Of a DNA stretch of 40,191 nt, positions 23,625-31,240 are shown piece after piece. The translations under genes were made by a program, and so were the position numbers. Location of the stretch: contig CAYVWB010000043.1 in NCBI GenBank assembly GCA_964455395.1, positions 1 to 40,191 of the forward strand. The letters are read 5' to 3'. Under the pieces are notes generated by a model that was not told where the DNA came from, searched no databases, and saw only the letters and a program-made list of their open reading frames with translations. The DNA comes from CAYVWB01 sp964455395. GTDB taxonomy: Bacteria > Desulfobacterota > Desulfovibrionia > Desulfovibrionales > Desulfovibrionaceae. Positions within the stretch are counted from its first letter, which is position 1, and the number at the start of each line of letters is the position of its first letter.

Positions 23625-24896
23625 TCAGCAGCCCTCCCCCGTACCGGTGCAGGTGCGGCCGCAGCCCTTCAGATTCTTGACCATGAGCTGGCGCAGATCC
23701 TTGCCGCTGTAGACGGCTTCCAGGCCTTGCTCGATGAAGCCGTTCATCTCCACAGGGGTGACGCCTTTGCTGAGCAGGATCTCGCGCGGGGTTTCACCCA
23801 GAGCAGCGCAGAGCACGGCGCGGCAGTCCTTCAGTGTGGCGGCCACGGCTTCCCAGCGTCTGGGGCCGGCGCCGGCGCGTGGGGCTTCACGTTCTTCCAC
23901 AAGCTCGAAGGCGTCGCCTTTTTGCGTCCAGATCTGGAAGCGGTGCGCTTCGCCGAGATGCTGATTCACCAACAGGCCTTCCTGGGTGGCCACCGCCACG
24001 TGCGGTCGGGCTTCTTCCTTGGGGATATCCATGGTGGAACACTCCTTCAGACAGCTTGAGAGTTCGCCGGAGCGGTCCTTGTCCAGCAGGCCCACGGCGT
24101 CGGCGCGGCACCGGCGGCAGTGCCGCATGAGGGGCAGGCGTTGCTCCACTTCGGCGCGGACCCGCTTGAGCATTTCGCCGTCCGGTTCGGGAATGTTCTC
24201 GAAAGCGGCGCCAGCCACGGGTTTCATGGGCAGTACGTTCATGAGGTCCGCGCCCAGGTCCGCCACCACGTCGGCGATCTCGCCCACATGGTGGTCGTTG
24301 ATCCCGGGGATGAGGATGGTGTTGATCTTGACGACCATGCCCAAGGCCTTGGCTTGCTTCACGGCTTCCAGCTGACGTTCCAGCAGAAGCTTGGCTCCTT
24401 CTTCGCCGCGGTAGAGGACCTTGCCGTCGCGGATCCAGCCGTAGATCTTGGCGCCGATGGCGGTGTCCACGGCGTTGATGGTGATGGTGACGTGGGAGAC
24501 GCCTGCTTCAGCCAGCGCCGGCAGCTTCTCTGCCAGGGCCAGGCCGTTGGAAGAGAGACAGTAGAGCAGCTGGGGGTGCTGCTCGTTGAGGCGGCGCATG
24601 GTCTCCAAAGTCTCGATGGGATTGGCCATGGGATCGCCGGGGCCGGCGATGCCCACCACGCTGATGCGGGGCTCGGCTTCCAGGACGCGGTCCATGTAGC
24701 GGCTGGCTTGAGCCGGGGAGAGCACAGCCGAGGTGACGCCGGGCCGGGACTCGTTCACGCAGTCGTAGTCACGGTTGCAGAAGTTGCACTTCACGTTGCA
24801 CTTGGGCGCCACAGGGAGGTGCACGCGGCCATACTGGCCTTTGGCGTCCTTGTTGAAACAGGGGTGTTTGGCGGGATCCTTCGTGGGCGTCGTCAT
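23625..24896 (-). CDS. nifB: Nitrogenase cofactor biosynthesis protein NifB with C-terminal NifX-like domain
   Basis: 423 residues. The radical-SAM motif CNVKCNFC (Cys33, 37, 40) is followed by DYDC (Cys46), NESRPGV and IAGPGDPMAN. The other ligands known from NifB structures are all visible: Cys13, His26, Cys46, Cys113 (YCLSSNG), Cys260 and Cys263 (HCRRC). They hold the two [4Fe-4S] clusters that are fused, with carbide insertion, into NifB-co. Residues about 295-410 form the NifX/NafY-like cofactor-binding domain (VAVATQEGLLVNQHLGEAHR). The ATG at 24894-24896 follows AAGGAG. It is the last gene of the nif run, and an intrinsic terminator follows. Confidence 0.97.
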   Translation of the reverse strand: MTTPTKDPAKHPCFNKDAKGQYGRVHLPVAPKCNVKCNFCNRDYDCVNESRPGVTSAVLSPAQASRYMDRVLEAEPRISVVGIAGPGDPMANPIETLETMRRLNEQHPQLLYCLSSNGLALAEKLPALAEAGVSHVTITINAVDTAIGAKIYGWIRDGKVLYRGEEGAKLLLERQLEAVKQAKALGMVVKINTILIPGINDHHVGEIADVVADLGADLMNVLPMKPVAGAAFENIPEPDGEMLKRVRAEVEQRLPLMRHCRRCRADAVGLLDKDRSGELSSCLKECSTMDIPKEEARPHVAVATQEGLLVNQHLGEAHRFQIWTQKGDAFELVEEREAPRAGAGPRRWEAVAATLKDCRAVLCAALGETPREILLSKGVTPVEMNGFIEQGLEAVYSGKDLRQLMVKNLKGCGRTCTGTGEGC

Positions 24897-24952
24897 GATG
24901 TCTCTCCTTGAGTTGGCGCGGGGCGTGAAGGGGTGAGGGTGCGTCTCGGCGG

Positions 24953-26383
24953 TTATACGTAGCCCCACTCCATGGGGGAGTCGTTCTGTTTCTTTTCGAT
25001 CACGGCGTTGACGATGCGGTCGAAGAGCTGCTGCGTGCCGCGGTAGCCCACGTGCATCAGGCGCTGGGCGCCGAACCGGTCGTGGACGGGGTAGCCCACG
25101 CGGATGAGCGGCGCGTTCCACTGGTTGGCCAGCCGCAGCCCCTTGGAGGAGCCCACCACCAACTCGGGCTGCTGCTCCTCGCCCAAAGCCGCCACGGCGT
25201 CGCCGATCTGGTAGAAGTCCACCCCGGGCATCACTTTGGGCGGCTCCCGGAGGATGCCGCGCGTCACCCGCTCGATCTCCTCGGGCAAGCCTTGGGCTTC
25301 GCCGCCGGAAGCGACCAGCACGGGCTTGATCCCGATCTCCGTGAGGAAGGAGACGAGTCCCACCAGGAGGTCTTCCTCCGCGTAGACCACAGCGCGCTTG
25401 CCCGAGAGGTACTTGTGGCCGTCCACCATGGCGTCCACCAGGCGGCCGCGTTCGCGCGCGTGCCGCGCCGGCGTCTCCCGCCCGGACAGTTCTTCCAAGG
25501 TCTTGAAGAACTTGTCCGCAGCGCGCAGGCCCACCGGCATGGGGATGCGGCGCCCCGGCACGCCGTGCTTCTCCTCCAGGACAGTGGCGCCGGTGGAGCC
25601 GGCGCGCCGCAGCACGGAGCCGAACTCCACGCTGGCTTGCGCGCCGGACATGGCCTTGAGCGTCGCCATGGGCAGCCCGCCTGAGGGGATCTTCTCGTAG
25701 TCCGCCAGCGCGGGAGCGTCCAAGGTGTCGGAGTAGTCGGGCAGGATGGCGGGTTCGAGCCCGAAGTCCTCGAAGACGTCGCGCAGGTGGCGGATGTCCT
25801 CCGGAGAAACGAATCCCGGCAACAGGTTCACGCCCTCGTGTCTGGCTGCGTCCGCTTCGGGAAGCTGGTCGCAGACGGCGCGCACTGCAGCATGGAAGCC
25901 CTCCATGTGCGAACCCTGGTAGGAAGGCGTGGAGACCCAGACCAGCTCAGGCAGCTCCAGATCCTTGAATTCCTTCTTGAACTCGTGGATGATCATGGGC
26001 ACGTCGTCGCCGATGGTCTCCGTGAGACAGGTGGTGGCCACGCCCACGACCTTGGCGCCGTATTTCTTCATCACGTTCAGCACGCCCAGCTTCAGGTTGG
26101 GCCCGCCGCCGTAGACGGCGTGTTTCTCCCCAAGAGAGGAGGACGCGATGTCCATGGGTTCCCGGAAGTGGCTGATGAGGTAGCGGCGCATGTAGGTGGC
26201 GCAGCCCTGGGAGCCGTGCAGAAACGGCACGGCGTGCTCGATGCCCCGGAAGACCACGGCGGCGCCCAGAGGCGAGCACGCTTTGCACGCGTTGGTGGTG
26301 GAGACGTAGTCCTCCTTGGGCGCACGGAGGGTCTCCACAGGGGTGGATTCAGCCGGTTCGGGGCAGATGGCGTCGTTGGTCAT
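24953..26383 (-). CDS. nifN: Nitrogenase iron-molybdenum cofactor scaffold protein NifN
   Basis: 476 residues, NifK-like. Cluster cysteines are visible in NACKACSPLGA (Cys33/36), HGSQGC (Cys61) and TTCLTETIGDD, followed by STPSYQGSHMEG. With NifE it forms the scaffold on which NifB-co matures to FeMo-co before transfer to NifDK. Position directly after nifE (stop and start one base apart) and before nifB separates it from a second nifK. It is not fused to nifB, unlike in clostridia. The C-terminal region VGYPVHDRFGAQRLMHVGYR is family-typical. Confidence 0.95.
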   Translation of the reverse strand: MTNDAICPEPAESTPVETLRAPKEDYVSTTNACKACSPLGAAVVFRGIEHAVPFLHGSQGCATYMRRYLISHFREPMDIASSSLGEKHAVYGGGPNLKLGVLNVMKKYGAKVVGVATTCLTETIGDDVPMIIHEFKKEFKDLELPELVWVSTPSYQGSHMEGFHAAVRAVCDQLPEADAARHEGVNLLPGFVSPEDIRHLRDVFEDFGLEPAILPDYSDTLDAPALADYEKIPSGGLPMATLKAMSGAQASVEFGSVLRRAGSTGATVLEEKHGVPGRRIPMPVGLRAADKFFKTLEELSGRETPARHARERGRLVDAMVDGHKYLSGKRAVVYAEEDLLVGLVSFLTEIGIKPVLVASGGEAQGLPEEIERVTRGILREPPKVMPGVDFYQIGDAVAALGEEQQPELVVGSSKGLRLANQWNAPLIRVGYPVHDRFGAQRLMHVGYRGTQQLFDRIVNAVIEKKQNDSPMEWGYV

Positions 26384-26384
26384 G

Positions 26385-27767
26385 TCAGATGTCCTCCATC
26401 TCGCACGCGGCGTAGAGGCCTGCGCGACGGGGTGTGAAGCGCCAGACGGGGCTGGTGACGGTGCGGTGGACTTCCTTGGCGAAATTGACCATGCCGATGA
26501 AGCCCTCCAGGCACTCCTTGCGTTCGTGGTTGTGGTCGCAGAACCCCACGCCCAGCTTGTGCGCGATGGGCCGCTCCTTCACGCCGCCCACGAAGATGTC
26601 CACGTCTTTTTCCTTGATGAACGCCTGCAGCTCCAGGGGGTTGGAGTCGTCCACGATGATGGCGCCGGGGTCCGTGATGGCTTCCAGCTCGGCGTAGTCC
26701 TCTTTGGTCCCGGTCTGCGAACCCACCACGGCCACTTCCATGCCCAGGTGGCGGAAGGTCTTCACCAGGGAAAAGGCCTTGAAGGCGCCGCCCACGTAGA
26801 CGGCTGCTTTCTTGCCTTCCAGATCTTTGCGCAGCGTCTTGATGGTGGGCATGATGGCGGTGATCTCTTCCTTCACCACCGTGCGCGCGCGCTCCAGAAT
26901 GTCGGGGTCCTGGTCCTGAAAGAATTCGGCGATGTCGTAGAGGGCCTGGGCCATGTCCTCGATGCCGAAATAGGAGACGCGGATGTAGGGTATGCCGTAC
27001 TCCTCCTCCATCATCTCGGCGTAGGGGAGGGTCGCTCCCGAGCACTGCACCACGTTGAGCTTGGCGCCGTGGCTGCGCCGGATGTCGTCCACCCGACCGT
27101 CGCCCGTGACGTTGGCCACGGTGGCCACGCCCATGCGCTCCAGGTAGTCCCGGATGACCCAGATCTCGCCGGCGAGGTTGAAATCGCCCAAAAGGTTCAC
27201 TGCCACGGGGGGGACGTCGTCGATGGGCGCCGTGCCCGCGAGACGGATCATCGCCTTGCACGCAGCATCGTAACCTTCGCGCTTGTTGCCCTTGAACCCC
27301 TCGGACATGACCGGGATGACAGGGATGCCCTTCTCCTGCGCCACCTTCTTGCAGACGGCTTCCATGTCGTCGCCGATGATGCCGACGATGCACGTGGAAT
27401 AGACGAACGCTGCGCGGGGCTGGTGCCTGTCGATGAGTTCCTCAAGCGCTTTCTTCAGCTTCTTCTCCCCGCCGAAGACCACATCCGTCTCCTTGAGGTC
27501 CGTGGAGAAGGAAAGACGGTGCAGCTCCGGCCCAGAGGAAACAGCGCCGCGGATGTCCCACGTGTACGCCGCGCAGCCGATGGGCCCGTGCACCAGGTGG
27601 AGCGCGTCCGCAATGGGATAGAGGACCACCCGGGAGCCGCAGAAGACGCAGGCGCGCTGGCTCACCGCGCCGGCGAGGCTTTCGCGGTTGCACGCCATGT
27701 CGAAGGGCTCGGCGCCGCCTTTGACATGGATCTGGTTCTTGCGTTGCTCGAAGATGGGCTGGCTCAT
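26385..27767 (-). CDS. nifE: Nitrogenase iron-molybdenum cofactor scaffold protein NifE
   Basis: 460 residues, NifD-like. It carries RACVFCGSRVVLYPIADALH, GPIGCAAYTWD (Cys65), YSTCIVGIIGDD (Cys126) and VVQCSGATLPYAEMM, the cysteines that bind the permanent cluster and the maturing cofactor. The start ATG at 27765-27767 (MSQPIFEQRKNQIHVKGG) matches the family. An open frame continues upstream to 27878 but crosses the presumed promoter. NifE and NifN act as a heterotetramer. One base separates its stop from nifN. Confidence 0.95.
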   Translation of the reverse strand: MSQPIFEQRKNQIHVKGGAEPFDMACNRESLAGAVSQRACVFCGSRVVLYPIADALHLVHGPIGCAAYTWDIRGAVSSGPELHRLSFSTDLKETDVVFGGEKKLKKALEELIDRHQPRAAFVYSTCIVGIIGDDMEAVCKKVAQEKGIPVIPVMSEGFKGNKREGYDAACKAMIRLAGTAPIDDVPPVAVNLLGDFNLAGEIWVIRDYLERMGVATVANVTGDGRVDDIRRSHGAKLNVVQCSGATLPYAEMMEEEYGIPYIRVSYFGIEDMAQALYDIAEFFQDQDPDILERARTVVKEEITAIMPTIKTLRKDLEGKKAAVYVGGAFKAFSLVKTFRHLGMEVAVVGSQTGTKEDYAELEAITDPGAIIVDDSNPLELQAFIKEKDVDIFVGGVKERPIAHKLGVGFCDHNHERKECLEGFIGMVNFAKEVHRTVTSPVWRFTPRRAGLYAACEMEDI

Positions 27768-27831
27768 GGGTCGCTCCCCGTGTCGCGAAGCGCAAAGCGC
27801 GGCTTCGGTTTCCTGCGGATTCACAATCTTG

Positions 27832-27865
27832 AGTAGTCTACTATAACGCTGCGCCCTGAAGTCAA
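27832..27865 (-). promoter_or_regulatory. Candidate nifE promoter with palindrome
   Basis: On the minus strand, TTGACT (complement of 27860-27865), 16 nt and TAGTAG (complement of 27838-27843) form a weak sigma-70 match. The palindrome AGTAGTCTACT (27832-27842) overlaps the -10, and ACAAATTTGT (27875-27884) lies just upstream. No sigma-54 motif was seen in the 181-bp gap between the ferredoxin gene and nifE. Confidence 0.35.
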
Positions 27866-27892
27866 CCTGTTTTGACAAATTTGTGGACGATG

Positions 27893-27934
27893 CGCCGGCC
27901 GACCCACCCTGGCCCGGGCCGTCGCCGGCCGGCG
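27893..27934 (-). other. GC-rich stem-loop between the ferredoxin gene and nifE
   Basis: CGCCGGCC (27893-27900) pairs exactly with GGCCGGCG (27927-27934). The loop contains the self-complementary GGCCCGGGCC (27911-27920). It starts 14 nt after the ferredoxin stop codon. No U-run follows, so it may act as a partial terminator or protect the upstream mRNA end. Confidence 0.5.
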
Positions 27935-27948
27935 TCTTGAATAGTCCG

Positions 27949-28248
27949 CTACAGTGCGTAGTCTTCCGCTGTCTCGCCGTCTTCCAGCGCGTCCAGAATG
28001 GCGTCCACGGCTTCTTCGCTGTTCACTTTGCCGTACCAGATGTTGTTGGGGTGGATGACGACCACGGGGCCGTCCTCGCACTGCTTCAGGCAGCCGGTGG
28101 TGGTCAGCAGGGCGTCCAGGCCGCGGTCGAGGATCTCTTCCTCCAGATACTGCGCCAAGCCTTCGGACTGCTTGTGGCACACGCCCTTGGGCTCGCCTTT
28201 GGCGCGGAAGGACTGACACAACAGGAAGTGGTACGTGGGCTTGTCCAT
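27949..28248 (-). CDS. Thioredoxin-like [2Fe-2S] ferredoxin
   Basis: 99 residues. Four cysteines at 11, 24, 53 and 57 (C-x12-C-x28-C-x3-C; LCQSFRAKGEPKGVC and GCLKQC) match the thioredoxin-fold [2Fe-2S] ferredoxins found in nif clusters of Clostridium pasteurianum and Azotobacter. Acidic residues dominate the C-terminus. Position between the NifB-like gene and nifE points to a role in cofactor synthesis, electron supply or protection of nitrogenase; which of these is not shown by sequence. The ATG at 28246-28248 follows AAGGAGAG. Confidence 0.92.
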   Translation of the reverse strand: MDKPTYHFLLCQSFRAKGEPKGVCHKQSEGLAQYLEEEILDRGLDALLTTTGCLKQCEDGPVVVIHPNNIWYGKVNSEEAVDAILDALEDGETAEDYAL

Positions 28249-28291
28249 GGGTCTCTCTCCTTGGTTGGTATGGTGTTGTCGGGATGATTCG

Positions 28292-29587
28292 TTATTTGCC
28301 TTTGCCTTTGCCCTTGGGCTTCACGCCGAAGGCGTGCAGCACCGCGCCTTGCAGAGGGGCGTCGTCCAGCACGCGGACCTCCACGCCATGCTCCGCGAGC
28401 ACACGGCGGGGGTTCTCGCCGGCGCTGGCCACTATAAGGATACGGACGTCCTTGAGCGTTTCAGCCAAAGTCTTCCAGCGGTCTTCGCCGCCGCCTTTGG
28501 GGGGGGCCATGCGCGCTTCCTTCATGGCGACGTAGCCGTGGTCGTGCTCGAACACGAGGAGCTCCTTGGCGTGGCCCAAGTGGACGTCCACGGTTTCGCC
28601 GTCAGTGGTGGCTACGGCCACGTAGGGTCGTTCGGCGTCGGGCATCACGCGGCCGTCGTCTTTGTGGATGGGCGCGTCCTGGGTGGCGAGTTCCACGCGG
28701 CGCAAGGTTTGGGCGGCTTCTTCGGGCCCGAGCAATGCTTCGGCGTCTTGGGGCGCATGGCCAACCACCACATCCGGGAAGAGTTCCGCCACAGCAGCTT
28801 TGGCGGTCTCCATGTCGGCAGGGGTGGCGGCCTTGGCGGTGTGGACGGGCGAAAGCGCGCGCGGCTCGAAGGGGACCAGCTCCAGGGCGTCCACCCCCCA
28901 GCCCTTGAGGGTCTCCGCGGCGGCGCGCATGCTGCGGCGGGGGTCCTCGGCGAGAGTTGCGGGATAGTCCGGGATATCCGTCCCGGCAGGGATGACGAGG
29001 GTCACGGCGGTGACGCCCATGCCGAGCGCCTGCACGGCGCGCACGCCCCTCTCCCACTGGGAGAGCAGCAACGCCGCAGCGTCGGCGCCCCGCAAGGAGC
29101 GCTTGCCCGGCCGGATGAAGGCGATCAGCGCCTTGAGCGCGTCCGGGTCCAGCGCCGGCGTAGCGAGCCGCACCCGGGAGACGCCGGCAAGGGCCAACCG
29201 CTCGGCGAAGTCCGGCAAGGCGAGGCCGTTGGTGGCCACCAGACGGGGGAGCTCCGGGAGCTGCTGCTGGAGCAGGGCAAGGGTCCGGAGGGTTGCATTG
29301 CCGGCGTCGCCTCCGGCGACGGGCGCAGCGTCGGGAATGGCTTCGGCCAGAGCGTCGCCGGGTCCGGCGATGAGCGCGGCCGCGTTCTCCGGCGTGAGAT
29401 CCGGCCGCAGGCGGAGCACTTCTTGCGCGTACGCCACGGCGGCGTCCGGGGTGAGCAGCTTCGTGGCCACGGGGTTGGGCGCAGTGTAGCCGCAATCCAT
29501 GTTGCGGTCGCAGAAGCGGCACTGGAGGTTGCAGCGTGGGGCGACAGGCAGGCGTATGAGGGTGGTGTGTGGGGTGATGGCGCTCAT
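28292..29587 (-). CDS. NifB-like radical SAM protein with NifX-like domain, lacking NifB cluster ligands
   Basis: 431 residues, same domain order as NifB: radical SAM domain (about 10-245) then NifX/NafY-like domain (about 315-420, VAVATTDGETVDVHLGHAKE). The SAM-cluster motif CNLQCRFC (Cys19, 23, 26) and Cys32 are the only cysteines in the protein. Aligned with the NifB in this cluster, the other known cluster ligands are gone. There is no N-terminal Cys, His26 is Arg12, Cys113 is Val117 (PRLVATNG), and the HCRRC pair is absent. It cannot hold both substrate clusters as NifB does, so it is unlikely to make NifB-co alone. The tail is lysine/glycine-rich (KPKGKGKGK). The ATG at 29585-29587 follows GGAGG. 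Function unknown, probably nitrogenase-related. Confidence 0.88.
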   Translation of the reverse strand: MSAITPHTTLIRLPVAPRCNLQCRFCDRNMDCGYTAPNPVATKLLTPDAAVAYAQEVLRLRPDLTPENAAALIAGPGDALAEAIPDAAPVAGGDAGNATLRTLALLQQQLPELPRLVATNGLALPDFAERLALAGVSRVRLATPALDPDALKALIAFIRPGKRSLRGADAAALLLSQWERGVRAVQALGMGVTAVTLVIPAGTDIPDYPATLAEDPRRSMRAAAETLKGWGVDALELVPFEPRALSPVHTAKAATPADMETAKAAVAELFPDVVVGHAPQDAEALLGPEEAAQTLRRVELATQDAPIHKDDGRVMPDAERPYVAVATTDGETVDVHLGHAKELLVFEHDHGYVAMKEARMAPPKGGGEDRWKTLAETLKDVRILIVASAGENPRRVLAEHGVEVRVLDDAPLQGAVLHAFGVKPKGKGKGK

Positions 29588-29616
29588 GGGGGGCCTCCTG
29601 CGCCGGGGCGCTGCGT

Positions 29617-29651
29617 TCAATAAATTATCAATAAATTTAGAGTGTTGAAGA
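29617..29651 (-). promoter_or_regulatory. Direct repeats and candidate promoter of the NifB-like gene
   Basis: TCAATAAATT occurs twice, at 29617-29626 and 29628-29637, an 11-bp period, in an otherwise GC-rich region. On the minus strand, GATAAT (complement of 29624-29629) is five of six to the -10 consensus, with TCTTCA (complement of 29646-29651) 16 nt upstream as a poor -35. The repeats overlap and follow the -10. The gene therefore probably has its own promoter after the nifK terminator. Confidence 0.45.
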
Positions 29652-29675
29652 TTCGGTCCGCCATCCTTTGGGGGC

Positions 29676-29717
29676 AAAAAGGGCGCGCAAGACCGGCCCG
29701 TCCGGCCTTACGCGCCC
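29676..29717 (-). terminator. Intrinsic terminator after nifK
   Basis: GGGCGCG (29681-29687) pairs with CGCGCCC (29711-29717). Inside, AAG/CTT and CCGG/CCGG pairs continue past single mismatches to a short loop. The minus-strand transcript then reads TTTTTGCC (complement of 29673-29680). It lies 31 nt after the nifK stop and should end the nifH-I1-I2-D-K transcript. Confidence 0.88.
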
Positions 29718-29748
29718 AGCCCAAGGGAGGATCGTGGAGTCGACGAGA

Positions 29749-31131
29749 CTAGTACACCAGCTCGAAGGTCTCCACGGGGTTGTCACGGTCCAGCCGGGAG
29801 AGAAGCGCGTCGAGCATCTTCTCCAGAAGCCGGATGGCGCCGCGGTAGCCCACGGACGGGAAGTACTGGTGGCCCATGCGGTCCACGATGGGGAACCCGT
29901 GGCGGATGAGGGGGGTGTCCTCGTCGCGGGCCATGTACTTGCAGTAGGTGTTGCCGATGATGAGATCCACAGGCTCGTTCTTGATGAGCTGGTGGGCCAG
30001 GAACATGTCGCCGGACTCCTTCACGTTGGGGGTGAAGCGACAGTCCTTGGTGATCTCTTCGATGCGCTGATAGAAGCGCTTGCCTTGCGTGCCGGTGACG
30101 ATGTGCACGGGCTGCATGTCCACGGAGACGAGGAATTCCGTGAGGGCGATGAGCTGGTCCGGGTCGCCCACCAGCGCCACTTTCTTTTCGAAGAAGTACT
30201 GGTGGTAGTCGGAAATGACGTCGACGAGTTGGCCGCGTTCGTGGAGGATTTCCTCGGGCACGCTCACGCCGCCGAGGCGACGCAGCGCGTCCACGTACAT
30301 GTCCGTGTAGTTCAAGCCGATGGGCAGGGGCAGGATGGTGCAAGGCACCTTGTGCTCCGTGTCCAGATAGCGGGCGGCGTCGGCGGTGGCCCATTCGCCC
30401 AGAGCGAGGGTGCCGCGGGAATTGGCCGTGTCCTTGAGTTCCGCCACGGTCACGCCGCCTTCGGGGAACATGCGGTATTCGCCCGTGAGGGGCCCGTTGA
30501 GCACGCCGGAGGTGTCCGGCGCAGTGATGGTCTTCACGTTCATGAGCTTGGCCAGGCGCTTGACTTCCTCCATGTCGGAGGGCTCCACGAAGCCGGGCAG
30601 CACGTTGACTTTGCCGTTGGTCTGGCCGGTTTTTTCGGCGCAGTCCTTGATCATGCCTTTGACCATGTTGGCGTAGCCCGTGACATGGGAGCCCACATAG
30701 GAAGGCGTGGAGGCGCTGACCACGGTCTTGCCTTCGGGGATCTTGCCGTCCTTGTCGGCTTTGTCCACGATCTGAGGCACGTCGTCGCCGATGGTCTCGG
30801 AAAGGCAGGTGGTGTGCACGGCCACCACTTCAGGCTCGTACACGGTGAAGATGTTGTTGATGGCCTGCAGCAGGTTGGCTTGTCCGCCGAAGACGGAGGA
30901 ACCTTCCGTGAAGGAGCTTGTGGAAGCGGCCACGGGCTCCTTGTAGTGGCGGGTAAGGGCGGAGCGGTGGTAGGCGCAGCACCCTTGGGAGCCGTGGGAG
31001 TGCGGCAGGCAGCTGTGGATGCCCAAGGCGGCGTACATGGCGCCCACGGGCTGGCAGGTCTTGGCCGGGTTGATGTTGAGCGCTTTGCGCTCGATCATCT
31101 CGGTAGGGGTATGGCGAAGAAGCTTGGTCAT
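29749..31131 (-). CDS. nifK: Nitrogenase molybdenum-iron protein beta chain
   Basis: 460 residues, the short form without the N-terminal extension of Azotobacter NifK, as in group II enzymes. P-cluster ligands are seen in KTCQPVGAMYAALGIHSCLP (Cys26), HSHGSQGCC (Cys51) and HTTCLSETIGDD (Cys109). Further family segments are STPSYVGSHVTGY, NVLPGFVEPSDM and VDRMGHQYFPSVGYRGA. It pairs with NifD to form the dinitrogenase that reduces N2. It follows nifD after 109 nt that contain a strong stem-loop, and a terminator follows. Confidence 0.97.
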   Translation of the reverse strand: MTKLLRHTPTEMIERKALNINPAKTCQPVGAMYAALGIHSCLPHSHGSQGCCAYHRSALTRHYKEPVAASTSSFTEGSSVFGGQANLLQAINNIFTVYEPEVVAVHTTCLSETIGDDVPQIVDKADKDGKIPEGKTVVSASTPSYVGSHVTGYANMVKGMIKDCAEKTGQTNGKVNVLPGFVEPSDMEEVKRLAKLMNVKTITAPDTSGVLNGPLTGEYRMFPEGGVTVAELKDTANSRGTLALGEWATADAARYLDTEHKVPCTILPLPIGLNYTDMYVDALRRLGGVSVPEEILHERGQLVDVISDYHQYFFEKKVALVGDPDQLIALTEFLVSVDMQPVHIVTGTQGKRFYQRIEEITKDCRFTPNVKESGDMFLAHQLIKNEPVDLIIGNTYCKYMARDEDTPLIRHGFPIVDRMGHQYFPSVGYRGAIRLLEKMLDALLSRLDRDNPVETFELVY

Positions 31132-31187
31132 GGCTTCGTATCCTTCTCGTCGCTCGGGTTGGTCCTCCCCGTCCGGGCGGGGTGGAG

Positions 31188-31219
31188 CCTCCCCCCGGGG
31201 GGCGTACGCCGGGGGGAGG
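31188..31219 (-). other. Very stable stem-loop in the nifD-nifK gap
   Basis: CCTCCCCCC (31188-31196) pairs exactly with GGGGGGAGG (31211-31219), and two more G-C pairs continue into a loop holding GGCGTACGCC (31201-31210), itself a perfect palindrome. No U-run follows, so it is more likely to set mRNA stability or the NifD:NifK ratio than to end transcription. Confidence 0.75.
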
Positions 31220-31240
31220 GTCGCGTGCGTGTGGCTTGGG

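Noticed and set aside
24953..27767. A second (alternative) nitrogenase nifDK pair
   Set aside because: Order, lengths and cysteine context match nifE and nifN. There is no anfG/vnfG gene, and nifB follows directly.
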